Under the pieces are notes generated by a model. That model searched no databases. It was not told the origin of the DNA and worked only from the letters and a program-made list of their open reading frames with translations. Both the position numbers and the translations under genes were made by a program. Shown here in pieces: positions 6,628-13,323 of a DNA stretch of 18,576 nt (position 1 is its first letter; every line of letters begins with the position of its first letter). Source of the DNA: Verrucomicrobiota bacterium (GTDB taxonomy: Bacteria > Verrucomicrobiota > Verrucomicrobiia > Chthoniobacterales > UBA10450); the NCBI GenBank assembly GCA_003217835.1, contig QHMQ01000046.1:1-18576 (forward strand), in the 5' to 3' direction.

Positions 6628-7122
6628 ATGACCCTCTCAAAGCTTAACGCCCAATTCTCGCCTCCCGTGGAGGTCCGTCCTTCCGGCGTGCATGGTCGCG
6701 GTGTTTACGCCACACAGTTCATCCCCGAAGGCGCCCGCATTATCGAATACACCGGCCAACGCGTCTCCTGGGAGAGCGCTCCCAACGACGAGAACAATCC
6801 GCACACATTCAATTTCGGCCTCGAAAGCGGCGAAGTAATCAATCCGGAGATCGGCGGCAACGACGCGCGCTGGATCAACCATTGCTGCGACCCAAACTGC
6901 GAAGCCATCGAGGAAGACGACCGCATCTTCATCTACGCGATGCGCGATATCGAACCCGGCCAGGAACTCTTTTACGATTACGCGTTGGAAATCGACGAAC
7001 CCATCACCGAAGAATTAATGCAGGAGTTCGAATGTCATTGTGGCGCCGGACGCTGCCGCGGCACAATGCTCGAAATAAAAAAAGGAACACGCGCGGTTGG
7101 GCGCCGCGGGAGTAGGCGGTAA
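6628..7122 (+). CDS. SET-domain protein-lysine methyltransferase with post-SET zinc motif
   Basis: This is a 164-residue compact SET protein predicted to transfer methyl groups from S-adenosylmethionine to lysine side chains. Motifs in order: GRGVYATQFIPEGARIIEYTG (about 23-43, SAM-binding strand), NDARWINHCCDPNCEA (78-93, active-site pseudoknot), ELFYDYAL (113-120, catalytic Tyr) and post-SET CHCGAGRCRG (136-145). Cys87 with Cys136, Cys138 and Cys143 could form the zinc site known from eukaryotic SUV39-type enzymes. Bacterial SET proteins of this short form occur in several phyla, and the substrate is unknown. The ATG at 6628 follows a pyrimidine-rich repeat and has no Shine-Dalgarno sequence. 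Confidence 0.9.
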   Translation: MTLSKLNAQFSPPVEVRPSGVHGRGVYATQFIPEGARIIEYTGQRVSWESAPNDENNPHTFNFGLESGEVINPEIGGNDARWINHCCDPNCEAIEEDDRIFIYAMRDIEPGQELFYDYALEIDEPITEELMQEFECHCGAGRCRGTMLEIKKGTRAVGRRGSRR

Positions 7123-7213
7123 CGAAACTAGAACACTTCGTGCAAGGAGGTCGAAGGGCTGCGTTTGATTTTGGCCATTGGGGCGTTTGGCGTTTTCCCC
7201 TATGTTTAGCCTC

Positions 7214-7921
7214 ATGAAACTTGCGCTCGTCATCATTTTCGCAACCACCTTCGTCCACGCAGCAGATGTACCGATCACCCAAGACGAATTCATCCGTCGC
7301 ACACAGGAGCTTTACGACGCCATCGTGCCCGGAAATCAAGCCCCTTGGAAAAAATATTTCGCCGACGACAGCATCTTCTCCGACGAGAAAGGGCGCACCA
7401 TGGACAAAACGAAACTGGTTGCCGACATCACACCGGTGCCGGCCGGATATTCCGGCGCCATCAAGATCGACAAAGTGCAAAGCCGGATCATCGGCGACAC
7501 CGCCGTTCTGAGCTACGACGCCAATGAAACCGAAACCATCTTCGGCCAAAATCTGACGGCGCGTTATCACATCACCGACACCTGGCTACGACGCAACGGC
7601 GACTGGCAGATCATCGCCAGCCAGGCATACCGTTATTACGAAGACCCGGCGACAGGAAAAATCGATCCGAAAAAGTTCGGTGACTTCATCGGCATCTACG
7701 AGCTTGCGCCCGATCAAACCAGATCGGTTACCGCCGAGGGCGAAAACTTATTCGTCGAACGCAAAGGCAAAAAGGAACAACTGTTCCCGGAAACTTGCGA
7801 TCTCTTTTTCCGCAAAGGCGTCGAAGGCCGGATCCTCTTCCGTTACGACGCCCACGACAAAGTCGATGCCCTCATCGACCGCCGAAATAACGAAGACGTT
7901 GTCTGGCGCAAAACAAAATAA
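7214..7921 (+). CDS. Secreted DUF4440/SnoaL-like (NTF2 fold) protein
   Basis: From the ATG at 7214 this is a 235-residue exported protein with signal peptide MKLALVIIFATTFVHA. Residues about 20-145 match the NTF2-like DUF4440 pattern: FIRRTQELYDAIV, APWKKYFADDSIFSDEKG, the YHITDTWLRRNGDWQIIASQ ending. A second beta-rich region (about 155-235) resembles the DUF3471-type lobe often attached to such domains and ends in EDVVWRKTK. Function is unknown; such domains bind small ligands or act as accessory modules. An in-frame ATG at 7202 adds four residues and is equally possible, and a TTG at 7178 is less likely because it precedes the signal peptide by 12 residues. The gene's last codons and following spacer recur at 13483-13535. 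Confidence 0.78.
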   Translation: MKLALVIIFATTFVHAADVPITQDEFIRRTQELYDAIVPGNQAPWKKYFADDSIFSDEKGRTMDKTKLVADITPVPAGYSGAIKIDKVQSRIIGDTAVLSYDANETETIFGQNLTARYHITDTWLRRNGDWQIIASQAYRYYEDPATGKIDPKKFGDFIGIYELAPDQTRSVTAEGENLFVERKGKKEQLFPETCDLFFRKGVEGRILFRYDAHDKVDALIDRRNNEDVVWRKTK

Positions 7922-7935
7922 ATTTCCGGGGTCGC

Positions 7936-7984
7936 CTTCTAATTTTTCTTCGCGCCTTCCTAATTCTTAATTTTGAATTCTTAA
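7936..7984. repeat. Pyrimidine-rich dispersed repeat
   Basis: The spacer has CTTCTAATTTTTCTTCG followed by CTTCCTAATTCTTAATT and TTGAATTCTTAA. It is the same wording as in several other spacers of the window and is always pyrimidine-rich on the plus strand. It ends a few nt before the ATG of the next small gene. Confidence 0.6.
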
Positions 7985-7992
7985 CTGCCCTT

Positions 7993-8208
7993 ATGATAAC
8001 CGAACGCGACATTACCGTTTGGATAATCTCCGCGCTTCTGGCGACCGGCATCGGCTGGAGTCGTTACGCGAAATGGAAAACCCACGACAAGATCGTGCGC
8101 GAACTGGCGGCCATGGATCCGGATCGTCGGGAGAAAATGCTCAGCCGTATGAACCCGAAACTCGCGATGGAAATGCGCGAGCAGTTAATGAAACGCTTTC
8201 GGATGTGA
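7993..8208 (+). CDS. Small single-pass membrane protein, unknown
   Basis: The 71-residue product has one hydrophobic helix near the N-terminus (about 7-22, ITVWIISALLATGIGW) followed by a charged helical tail rich in Arg, Lys and Met (MDPDRREKMLSRMNPKLAMEMREQLMKRF). This suggests a membrane-anchored protein with an amphipathic, possibly coiled, cytosolic helix. I do not recognise the family. Codon usage looks like the neighbours and there is no overlapping better ORF. Start choice is the first ATG, directly after a repeat spacer with no Shine-Dalgarno sequence. Confidence 0.6.
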   Translation: MITERDITVWIISALLATGIGWSRYAKWKTHDKIVRELAAMDPDRREKMLSRMNPKLAMEMREQLMKRFRM

Positions 8209-8272
8209 GGTTATTTTGAGTCGCGGCTCCCAATTCCTCCCCTCTTCTTTCCTGTTTGTCTTTGCGTTCTAA

Positions 8273-8333
8273 CCGTAATTTCCTGCATTCCTGGATTCCT
8301 GATTAACGAATCTTCCTTCTTAATTCTTAATTC
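8273..8333. repeat. 60-bp dispersed spacer repeat, copy 1
   Basis: This copy reads CCGTAATTTCCTGCATTCC, then CTGGATTCCTGATTAACG, then pyrimidine-rich AATCTTCCTTCTTAATTC. It aligns with 9490-9550 and 11258-11312 in the same orientation with few differences. Confidence 0.75.
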
Positions 8334-8381
8334 GTCCTTCCTAACTCAGGCTTGTCCGATTTGTTGTCTCACCGGTTTCTG

Positions 8382-8780
8382 ATGTCGTCCTCGCCTTTTG
8401 AAATAATCGTCCCGGTCGTTGCGGCCGACATCGACGAGCAAAATCACGTTAACAACACCGTTTACCTGCGGTGGGTCCAGGATGTTGCCACCGCACATTG
8501 GCGAGCAATCGCCGGGCGCGAAGCACAAGATACCATTGGCTGGATTGTGCTGCGCCACGAGATCGACTACAAGGCGCCGGCCATGCTTGGCGACGAAATT
8601 GTGCTTCGCACATGGGTAGGCACAGCCACTCGGCTCACCTTCGAACGCTTCACCGAAATTCGGCGCAAGAGCGATGGTCAACTCTTGTCACAAACGCGCA
8701 CGCTCTGGTGTCCTACCAATGCTCAAACTGGCCGGCCGATGCGCGTCTCAACGGAACTGCGCGCGCAATTTTCCACCTGA
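8382..8780 (+). CDS. Hot-dog-fold acyl-CoA thioesterase (4HBT/FadM-like)
   Basis: This 132-residue protein shows the 4-hydroxybenzoyl-CoA thioesterase signature near the N-terminus: AADIDEQNHVNNTVYLRW, with Asp16/Asp18 and the NHVNN loop (21-25) around the expected catalytic carboxylate. The hot-dog helix and strands follow (VLRHEIDYKAPAMLGDEIVLRTWV, LTFERFTEIRRKSDGQLLSQTRTLWC). It should hydrolyse acyl-CoA thioesters in the cytosol as a small homo-oligomer, with substrate not predictable. The ATG at 8382 is preferred; an in-frame TTG at 8352 would add ten residues of non-conserved sequence. It is convergent with the cupin-like gene on the other strand. Confidence 0.85.
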   Translation: MSSSPFEIIVPVVAADIDEQNHVNNTVYLRWVQDVATAHWRAIAGREAQDTIGWIVLRHEIDYKAPAMLGDEIVLRTWVGTATRLTFERFTEIRRKSDGQLLSQTRTLWCPTNAQTGRPMRVSTELRAQFST

Positions 8781-8804
8781 CATACAGAGGAACGTTAGAA
8801 CTTT

Positions 8805-8918
8805 CTAATTTTCCTTAAGTCCTAGATAGCGCATCTGCTTCGTTCGGTCCGCGTCGTCGGAATCTGGTCGCTCCTCGATCAGTTCCTCTGGCGGAACAGT
8901 GTGAAAGGAAACCACCCC
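8805..8918 (-). pseudogene. Severed C-terminal tail of the cupin-like gene beyond an in-frame amber codon
   Basis: Directly after the TAG at 8921-8919 the same frame stays open for 37 codons (GVVSFHTVPPEELIEERPDS... ending in MRYLGLKEN) and closes with TAG at 8807-8805. The sequence continues the cupin strand and looks protein-like, so the upstream stop probably replaced a tryptophan codon (TGG to TAG). The true gene would then be 195 residues long. Confidence 0.7.
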
Positions 8919-9392
8919 CTAATCAGGGCCCTCCGGCACCACGACTTGATGCCAGACGTTTCGAGGAATCGAAATCCATCGCCGTTCCAAGGGGGCGTCC
9001 GGGTCGCTCACCAAAAACTTGGACTGCCACTGGACCTTGCCACCGTCGGCCAATCCGGTCCGCCGAATGGACGGACTCGTCCCGTGGCGAGCTCGGACTT
9101 GCAAATCTCCCGCCCCTTCGAACGACATCATCCGTTGATGACTATTCGGATGACGCTCTGCTCCTGTGGTCGCACCTGCGCGCAGGACGAAAACCCAGCT
9201 AGAGCGAATCCCCGAAGGCAACGCGCCACCGTAAATCGTTAGGGGAATCGGCTCCCAAGTCATCTGGGCCTTCTTGTTTCGCGCCAGTTCCGTGCGAACG
9301 CGCTCGACAATCGGATAAATCTGCGCGCGGATTTCCTCCGATCCGACAATCGTGTCCAGTATTTCCAACAATGAACTCTCTTCTGCCGTCAT
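8919..9392 (-). CDS. Cupin-like protein, truncated by a premature TAG
   Basis: The ORF gives 157 residues. An N-terminal helical part (about 1-45, LLEILDTIVGSEEIRAQIYP) precedes a cupin-type beta-barrel with potential metal ligands in AERHPNSHQR (His81, His85) and WH (His148). The frame stops at TAG after VVPEGPD, in the middle of the final barrel strands, although matching coding sequence continues for 37 codons. As written it therefore lacks the end of its barrel and may be inactive. Uncharacterised cupin proteins with the same PNSHQRMMS and PLERRWISIP wording exist in my memory, but I cannot name a function. Alternatives are amber suppression or a sequencing error. Confidence 0.7.
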   Translation of the reverse strand: MTAEESSLLEILDTIVGSEEIRAQIYPIVERVRTELARNKKAQMTWEPIPLTIYGGALPSGIRSSWVFVLRAGATTGAERHPNSHQRMMSFEGAGDLQVRARHGTSPSIRRTGLADGGKVQWQSKFLVSDPDAPLERRWISIPRNVWHQVVVPEGPD

Positions 9393-9489
9393 GTTCTGCT
9401 TTGAGAAAACTTAGTTAATCCTGTCCAACCTATTTAAAGATCCCTCTGCAGTCCGTAACAATCCGCGACCCCCGATACGCAATTCCCAG

Positions 9490-9550
9490 CCGCAATTTTC
9501 TGCTTTCCTGGAATTCCTGATTAACGAATGTTCCTTCTTCCTTTTTATTA
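9490..9550. repeat. 60-bp dispersed spacer repeat, copy 2
   Basis: This reads CCGCAATTTTCTGC, then CCTGGAATTCCTGATTAACG, then ATGTTCCTTCTTCC and a T-rich end, ending four nt before the TTG start of the methyltransferase gene. It is the closest relative of the copy at 8273-8333. Confidence 0.75.
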
Positions 9551-9553
9551 CTT

Positions 9554-10219
9554 TTGAATCAGACCGTTAAGAATCTCGCTTTTGGAATCGGCGGCACCCT
9601 GCCGTTCCTTGCCCTGGTCATTTGGGGTTGGGGCGATTGGACAACTTTCTTTGCCAATCCGGCGCGCGTCGGTCTCATTATTCTCACCTTGTCCGGCGCA
9701 ACTGCTTACGGCTTTTCCGGAAGCAGCAGTGTCGGAATCGGCCGGCGAGAAGATCCCGGCAGCCGCTGGATTTTTATTCCGTTGATTATCATGGCTATCG
9801 CGTTCGCGTGGCTGCCACCGCATCTCGATCGTCTCAACCGTTGGTCGATCGACGGCGACGCTGTCCGCTACCTCGGACTGATCATCACCGCCATTGGCGG
9901 ATTCGTGCGCGTCGCCACCGTCTTTGAGCTTGGCCACCGGTTCAGCATCTTTGTCGCGGTGCAACCGGACCACCGCCTGAAAACCGACGGCTTTTACCGT
10001 TTTGTCCGGCACCCGAGCTATCTCGGAGCGTTACTGGCGATGGTGGGTTGGGCGCTCGTCTTTCGCAGCATCATTGGTCTGCTCTTAACCGCGGCGATAT
10101 GCGTCCCCATCATTGCGCGCATCCGTGCCGAAGAAGATTTTCTCGTCCGTGAATTCGGCGACCAATATCGCGGCTACCAACAACGCACCCGCTGGCGCTT
10201 ATTCCCGTTCGTCTACTGA
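9554..10219 (+). CDS. ICMT-like integral-membrane methyltransferase
   Basis: This 221-residue protein has five likely membrane segments: about 8-26, 36-55, 71-88, 103-123 and 156-187. It has the C-terminal signature of the isoprenylcysteine carboxyl methyltransferase / phospholipid methyltransferase superfamily: LKTDGFYRFVRHPSYLG (Arg152-His153-Pro154), then RIRAEEDFLVREFGDQYRGY with the conserved Glu pair and Tyr. These residues bind S-adenosylmethionine in family members. Substrate is unknown, since bacteria have no CaaX proteins. The only start in the open frame after TGA at 9518 is TTG at 9554, immediately behind a dispersed repeat, so the repeat may have displaced the original leader. 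Confidence 0.85.
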   Translation: MNQTVKNLAFGIGGTLPFLALVIWGWGDWTTFFANPARVGLIILTLSGATAYGFSGSSSVGIGRREDPGSRWIFIPLIIMAIAFAWLPPHLDRLNRWSIDGDAVRYLGLIITAIGGFVRVATVFELGHRFSIFVAVQPDHRLKTDGFYRFVRHPSYLGALLAMVGWALVFRSIIGLLLTAAICVPIIARIRAEEDFLVREFGDQYRGYQQRTRWRLFPFVY

Positions 10220-10239
10220 CGACCGGCCGATCACTCGTC

Positions 10240-10266
10240 ACTTCCTAATTTTTAATTCTTAATTCC
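10240..10266. repeat. Short pyrimidine-rich spacer repeat
   Basis: CTTCCTAATTTTTAATTC and TTAATTCC lie between the convergent methyltransferase and AT-rich secreted-protein genes. They match the 3' half of the 60-bp dispersed repeats. Confidence 0.55.
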
Positions 10267-10296
10267 AAGCTGCCTTGTGACTTCCCTGGCGCGCCG

Positions 10297-10953
10297 TTAT
10301 TTTATTCGATGGGATACGTTCGTAAAATTCCACTCCCAGGTGAGACCATTATCAGGCGAAAATGCCTGGCTCCATACGGGATTATCTTTATCGGTTTTGT
10401 CCCACACAAACACCACTAATATCGGTTTGCCTTGAAAAACGTCTTTACCATAGAACGTCCCGATATTGCCTTCGAAGGAGCCTACAACAGGCGGGTCCAT
10501 AACCCCTGTGTTACTAGGAACCCAATAAAGACTCCATAGTTTTGTTTTTGGGTTAAACAATCGAAGTGTCAGTCCTTCAAAGGGTTTTCCATCCAATGTG
10601 GACTTATAAATATCGGTATTACCTATGCCATTTAATATCATTCCGAAGTTTTCATCGGTCGATTCAAACTCCTCCCATTCGGTGCAATTATTCAACCGTG
10701 TCTTCAGTTTTTTGTTATGCATGATCCATTTACCGGCTAAAAATTCGAAATCATGTTCTGAGGAAGTCTTGGAGGGGACAATCTCAAGCTCTCCGGTGGA
10801 AGTAATTTTAGCATTGGTCATGATCGGTTCTTTTGGCGAAACGGATTGCGCTTGCGTAAAAGAAATCGAGAGCGGAAGTAGAATCAGTAAGGCAAGAACT
10901 TTCCAGGTGTGCTGAATAGGTTTCATTGGTTTGGTTTTCTTTAAATTATTCAT
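10297..10953 (-). CDS. Secreted DUF1579-like protein, probably acquired from Bacteroidota
   Basis: This 218-residue exported protein has a signal peptide (KVLALLILLPLSISFTQAQS). The single domain has the DFEFLAGKWIMHNKKLKTRLNNC opening, a GMILNGIGNTD strand and a C-terminal WSQAFSPDNGLTWEWNFT strand. This pattern is typical of uncharacterised secreted beta-barrel proteins related to DUF1579. By eye the gene is much richer in A and T than its neighbours and uses AAA/AAT/TTA-type codons. The leader before the internal ATG at 10926 (AAAGAAAACC) also looks Bacteroidetes-like, so recent horizontal transfer is likely. Starting at 10926 would give 209 residues with a normal signal peptide; both starts are possible. 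Confidence 0.8.
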   Translation of the reverse strand: MNNLKKTKPMKPIQHTWKVLALLILLPLSISFTQAQSVSPKEPIMTNAKITSTGELEIVPSKTSSEHDFEFLAGKWIMHNKKLKTRLNNCTEWEEFESTDENFGMILNGIGNTDIYKSTLDGKPFEGLTLRLFNPKTKLWSLYWVPSNTGVMDPPVVGSFEGNIGTFYGKDVFQGKPILVVFVWDKTDKDNPVWSQAFSPDNGLTWEWNFTNVSHRIK

Positions 10954-11031
10954 TGCACTAAGATGAGTATGGCAAGCGAAATTATAACTTTACTCTGCGA
11001 GATATTGATCGAGCCAGGAAACTAGGAAGCT

Positions 11032-11235
11032 ATGAATGAGATAAAGCATGATCACGAGCACCACGGCGGCCATGATCATCGCCCTCGCTGGAAGCGAGTA
11101 CACCACAGTTGGATTTTTTGGGTCGCTGTATTCCTGATGCTGCTTGCTATGATCACCTACGTGATGACCGGCGACTTGTCTTGGGGCCTGCGTCGCCAGC
11201 CGAAACAGCCACCACCGAGCGCTACTGGAAGATAA
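11032..11235 (+). CDS. Small His-rich single-pass membrane protein
   Basis: The 67-residue product has a histidine-rich cytosolic-type N-terminus (HDHEHHGGHDHR, with further His at 24-25), one transmembrane helix (about 27-46, WIFWVAVFLMLLAMITYVMT) and a short Pro-rich tail. TAGGAAG ending three nt before the ATG is a reasonable ribosome-binding site. The His cluster could bind Ni, Zn or Co, but no metal gene is nearby, so this is speculative. The MLLAMITYVMTGDLSW wording is familiar from short hypothetical proteins of related bacteria. Confidence 0.68.
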   Translation: MNEIKHDHEHHGGHDHRPRWKRVHHSWIFWVAVFLMLLAMITYVMTGDLSWGLRRQPKQPPPSATGR

Positions 11236-11257
11236 AGCCTAGCTGGAAGGCAGCTGC

Positions 11258-11312
11258 CCGTAATTTTCTTGCTTTCCTGGATTCCTGATTAATGAATCCT
11301 AATTCTTAATTT
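11258..11312. repeat. 60-bp dispersed spacer repeat, copy 3
   Basis: This reads CCGTAATTTTCTTGC, then CCTGGATTCCTGATTAATG, then AATCCTAATTCTTAATTT. Its right end overlaps the stop codon and last residues (PEIKN) of the minus-strand gene that ends at 11299. Confidence 0.75.
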
Positions 11313-11733
11313 CCGGAGTCGATTCGCGCAGTTCCCGCACCGTCAGCGTCGGACGGTCATCCACTTTGCCGTACGTTGCCTCAGCCTTCTGATCGCTGCG
11401 TTTGAAGCCACGTTCTTTCGCTTTCTTATCCGGCATCCATGTCGCCGTTCGGCCGGCATTGGCCTTTAGGAATTTAGCGATCTCTTTTTCGGAAAGATCG
11501 GTACCCGTGACGTGCGAATACTTTTCCAAAACGCTCCGGCCTTCAGCGAAGACCACGGTGTAAAGATACCGATCCTTGTGATAAAGAGTGGTGACGGTTC
11601 CATCATCGAGTAAATGTCGCTCGATTAGGTTGCCATATGAATCGTCAATTCTCTCACCACCATCACCCAGATTAGCCCAGACCGAGCTTAAGGCTGTGAG
11701 AACCGTCAGAACAATGACGATAAACTGCTTCAT
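11299..11733 (-). CDS. Small secreted protein, unknown; 3' end in repeat DNA
   Basis: From the ATG at 11733 this is 144 residues with signal peptide MKQFIVIVLTVLTALSSVWA. The mature part contains a beta-rich segment (IERHLLDDGTVTTLYHKDRYLYTVVF) and a helix with SEKEIAKFLKANAG. I recall similar short exported proteins in this kind of genome but no function. An upstream in-frame ATG at 11784 would add 17 residues in front of a perfect signal peptide and is unlikely. The final residues and TAG stop are encoded by the dispersed repeat at 11258-11312. Confidence 0.7.
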   Translation of the reverse strand: MKQFIVIVLTVLTALSSVWANLGDGGERIDDSYGNLIERHLLDDGTVTTLYHKDRYLYTVVFAEGRSVLEKYSHVTGTDLSEKEIAKFLKANAGRTATWMPDKKAKERGFKRSDQKAEATYGKVDDRPTLTVRELRESTPEIKN

Positions 11734-11856
11734 GTCTGTCATTCCGACAGTTTGCAGAAATCCGCAAGCTTTCCGCCGAGCCAATAACCGAAAGCTTCGC
11801 TTTCTTAAAAAGTTTCAGCTAGGGTTTCGCCTCACAAATGGCTTCGTTGGTACCTA

Positions 11857-11911
11857 GACTGCATTGGTCGCATGGTGATGTGGCCGAGCGACCGGGAGGT
11901 CGCGAGTCAAT
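11857..11911. repeat. 55-bp dispersed repeat, copy A
   Basis: The segment from GACTGCATTGGTCGCATGG to CGCGAGTCAAT aligns without gaps to 14341-14395, with six mismatches over 55 positions. It directly precedes a fragment of an ORF6N-like gene. Confidence 0.75.
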
Positions 11912-12003
11912 TTGCGGTCGTCTTCGAAGCGATCAAGCAACTCATTACTCCGCCCGAGCCAGCGCCGGACCGACATCGATCAAAAGGATACCGACGCAGG
12001 TTG
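11905..12003 (+). pseudogene. C-terminal remnant of an ORF6N/KilA-N-type gene (tentative)
   Basis: One plus-strand frame reads QFAVVFEAIKQLITPPEPAP followed by DRHRSKGYRRR. This resembles the C-terminal helix and PPEP...GF tail of ORF6N-domain proteins, which are phage- or plasmid-related DNA-binding proteins. Nothing of the DNA-binding domain remains upstream, where repeat DNA abuts the fragment. The match is from memory of the family and short, hence the modest confidence. Confidence 0.45.
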
Positions 12004-12039
12004 AAAAGCCGCCGAGGCATTCGTGCGCCCGGGCGGCTT
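12004..12039 (-). terminator. Rho-independent terminator of the peptidoglycan-binding protein gene
   Basis: On the minus strand an 8-bp GC-rich stem, AAGCCGCC pairing with GGCGGCTT (12039-12032 and 12013-12006), closes an 18-nt loop. The TT at the stem end extends to TTTT (TTTTC). It begins 24 nt after the stop codon of the 12064-13323 gene. Confidence 0.65.
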
Positions 12040-12063
12040 CTCGTTAATAGTTTATAGCTTCCG

Positions 12064-13323
12064 TTAGCTCAACCCGAGGGAATTGAGTGTCGGCTCGTCG
12101 ATCACCGCCGTCGTGGTCAGCCCCTGATCGGCCTGGTAATCGGTGAGCGCCTGCCGAGTCAACGGCCCGAGCAACCCATCCACCTCACCTTGGTAATAGC
12201 CCATCTGCTGCAGCTCGGCTTGCACGTCCGCGATCACCCGGTCCGGCGGCTCAGCACGTTGACCCACATAGATCGGGCCATCGTAGGCATAATACTCGGC
12301 CGAAGGATTGTAACCCCACGCCGGATACCAGTAGCCGTTATTCCAGTAGTAATAACCGCCACCTATCAGTTCCACACGGTTGTAACGCGACCGATACCAA
12401 CCTTGATCGTGCCGTTCCGGATGATACGAGCGGAATACGTCGTATTGCGGACCCTGCCACTGATCGCTTCCTTGAATCCGATAGTTCTGATTGAAGGTAA
12501 CCGCCGGAACCTGTTGCGGTTTTGGCTGCGCACGAAAATTCGTGTGCTGCGCCTTGATCTGCTGCGCCTGAGCCTTGACCTGCTGCACCTTCTGCGGATC
12601 CGCTTTCTTCGTCCCGCCCGCCACATTAGCCTGCGCGTTTTGCTGGCCGGCTCCCGCACCCGTCGGAGCTACGCTTGCCGACGCTGCCGCCGGAGTCGTT
12701 GCCGGAGTAGTAGATGTCTTCGCAGCACGTCCCTTCATCCCTTTCCTCGGCTGCTCCGCGCCGGGCGTCGCACCGCCGGCTGCTTGACCGGAAACATCTG
12801 TTCCCGTTTGGGCGCCGGTCGCAGATTCCTGGCCCGCTTTGCCCTTTCGGCCCTTTCCTGCGCCGCGCTCGGGCGTCGCACCGCCGGCTGCTTGACCGGA
12901 AACATCTGTTCCCGTTTGGGCGCCGGTCGCAGATTCCTGGCTCGCTTTGCCCTTTCGGCCCTTCTTCCCTGCACCCGGTTCATTCGTGGCACCGCCAGCC
13001 GGTTGACCGGAAACGCCCGTTTCCGTTCCCGGGGCGGCAGATTCCTGGCCCGCTGGAGTTTTTCGGCCCTTTCTCGCGCCGGGCTCATTCGTAGCTCCGG
13101 GCTCATTCGTCGCGCCGCGTTCCTTCATCGCTCCGTGCTGCTTCGCGGCCGTGGCCTCAGGCTTCGCCGCGTTCGCGCCGGGCTGTGCTTCAGCCGCGTT
13201 CGTTTGGGCAGCGCCCTGCTTTTTCTTCTTTGTTGGTGATGATTGCTGGTCCGGCTGTTGCGCCATCGCGGCGCCAGCCAGCGCCAGCAAACAACCTATC
13301 AGTAAACTGGTGAACTTTTTCAT
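12064..13323 (-). CDS. Secreted low-complexity protein with C-terminal peptidoglycan-binding domain
   Basis: This 419-residue exported protein starts with signal peptide MKKFTSLLIGCLLALAGAAMA. Residues about 25-245 are low-complexity Ala/Gly/Thr/Lys sequence with tandem 36-37-residue units (GRKGKAGQESATGAQTGTDV ... GGATP). A Tyr/Trp-rich module at about 295-350 (GGGYYYWNNGYWYPAWGYN) is followed by a PG_binding_1 domain at about 355-419 (VIADVQAELQQMGYYQGEVD, GLLGPLTRQAL, IDEPTLNSLGL). It is probably held at the cell wall or outer surface through the last domain. The repeats share the NEPGA motif with the next upstream gene. Proteins with the same tyrosine-rich plus PGBD ending are familiar from Verrucomicrobiota, but their function is unknown. 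Confidence 0.82.
   Translation of the reverse strand: MKKFTSLLIGCLLALAGAAMAQQPDQQSSPTKKKKQGAAQTNAAEAQPGANAAKPEATAAKQHGAMKERGATNEPGATNEPGARKGRKTPAGQESAAPGTETGVSGQPAGGATNEPGAGKKGRKGKASQESATGAQTGTDVSGQAAGGATPERGAGKGRKGKAGQESATGAQTGTDVSGQAAGGATPGAEQPRKGMKGRAAKTSTTPATTPAAASASVAPTGAGAGQQNAQANVAGGTKKADPQKVQQVKAQAQQIKAQHTNFRAQPKPQQVPAVTFNQNYRIQGSDQWQGPQYDVFRSYHPERHDQGWYRSRYNRVELIGGGYYYWNNGYWYPAWGYNPSAEYYAYDGPIYVGQRAEPPDRVIADVQAELQQMGYYQGEVDGLLGPLTRQALTDYQADQGLTTTAVIDEPTLNSLGLS
12763..12985. repeat. 108-bp in-frame tandem repeat inside the secreted-protein gene
   Basis: Unit 1 begins at 12763 and unit 2 at 12871, a period of 108 bp (36 codons). The first 87 or so positions differ at about one base. 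A third, diverged unit begins near 12982 with one extra codon, and partial NEPGA units extend to about 13115. Near-identity at DNA level points to recent expansion. Confidence 0.85.

Noticed and set aside
7004..7570. A minus-strand 188-codon ORF
   Set aside because: It is antisense to the SET and DUF4440-like genes and has no motif.
8790..8812. TTAGA-ACTT-TCTAA-TTTT as a terminator between the thioesterase and cupin genes
   Set aside because: It has only five AT-rich pairs, too weak to call, and it overlaps the natural stop of the cupin frame.
12190..13239. A 349-codon plus-strand ORF
   Set aside because: It is antisense to the secreted peptidoglycan-binding protein. Its Arg/Leu/Ser-rich sequence comes from the GC-rich repeats of that gene and has no domain or signal.
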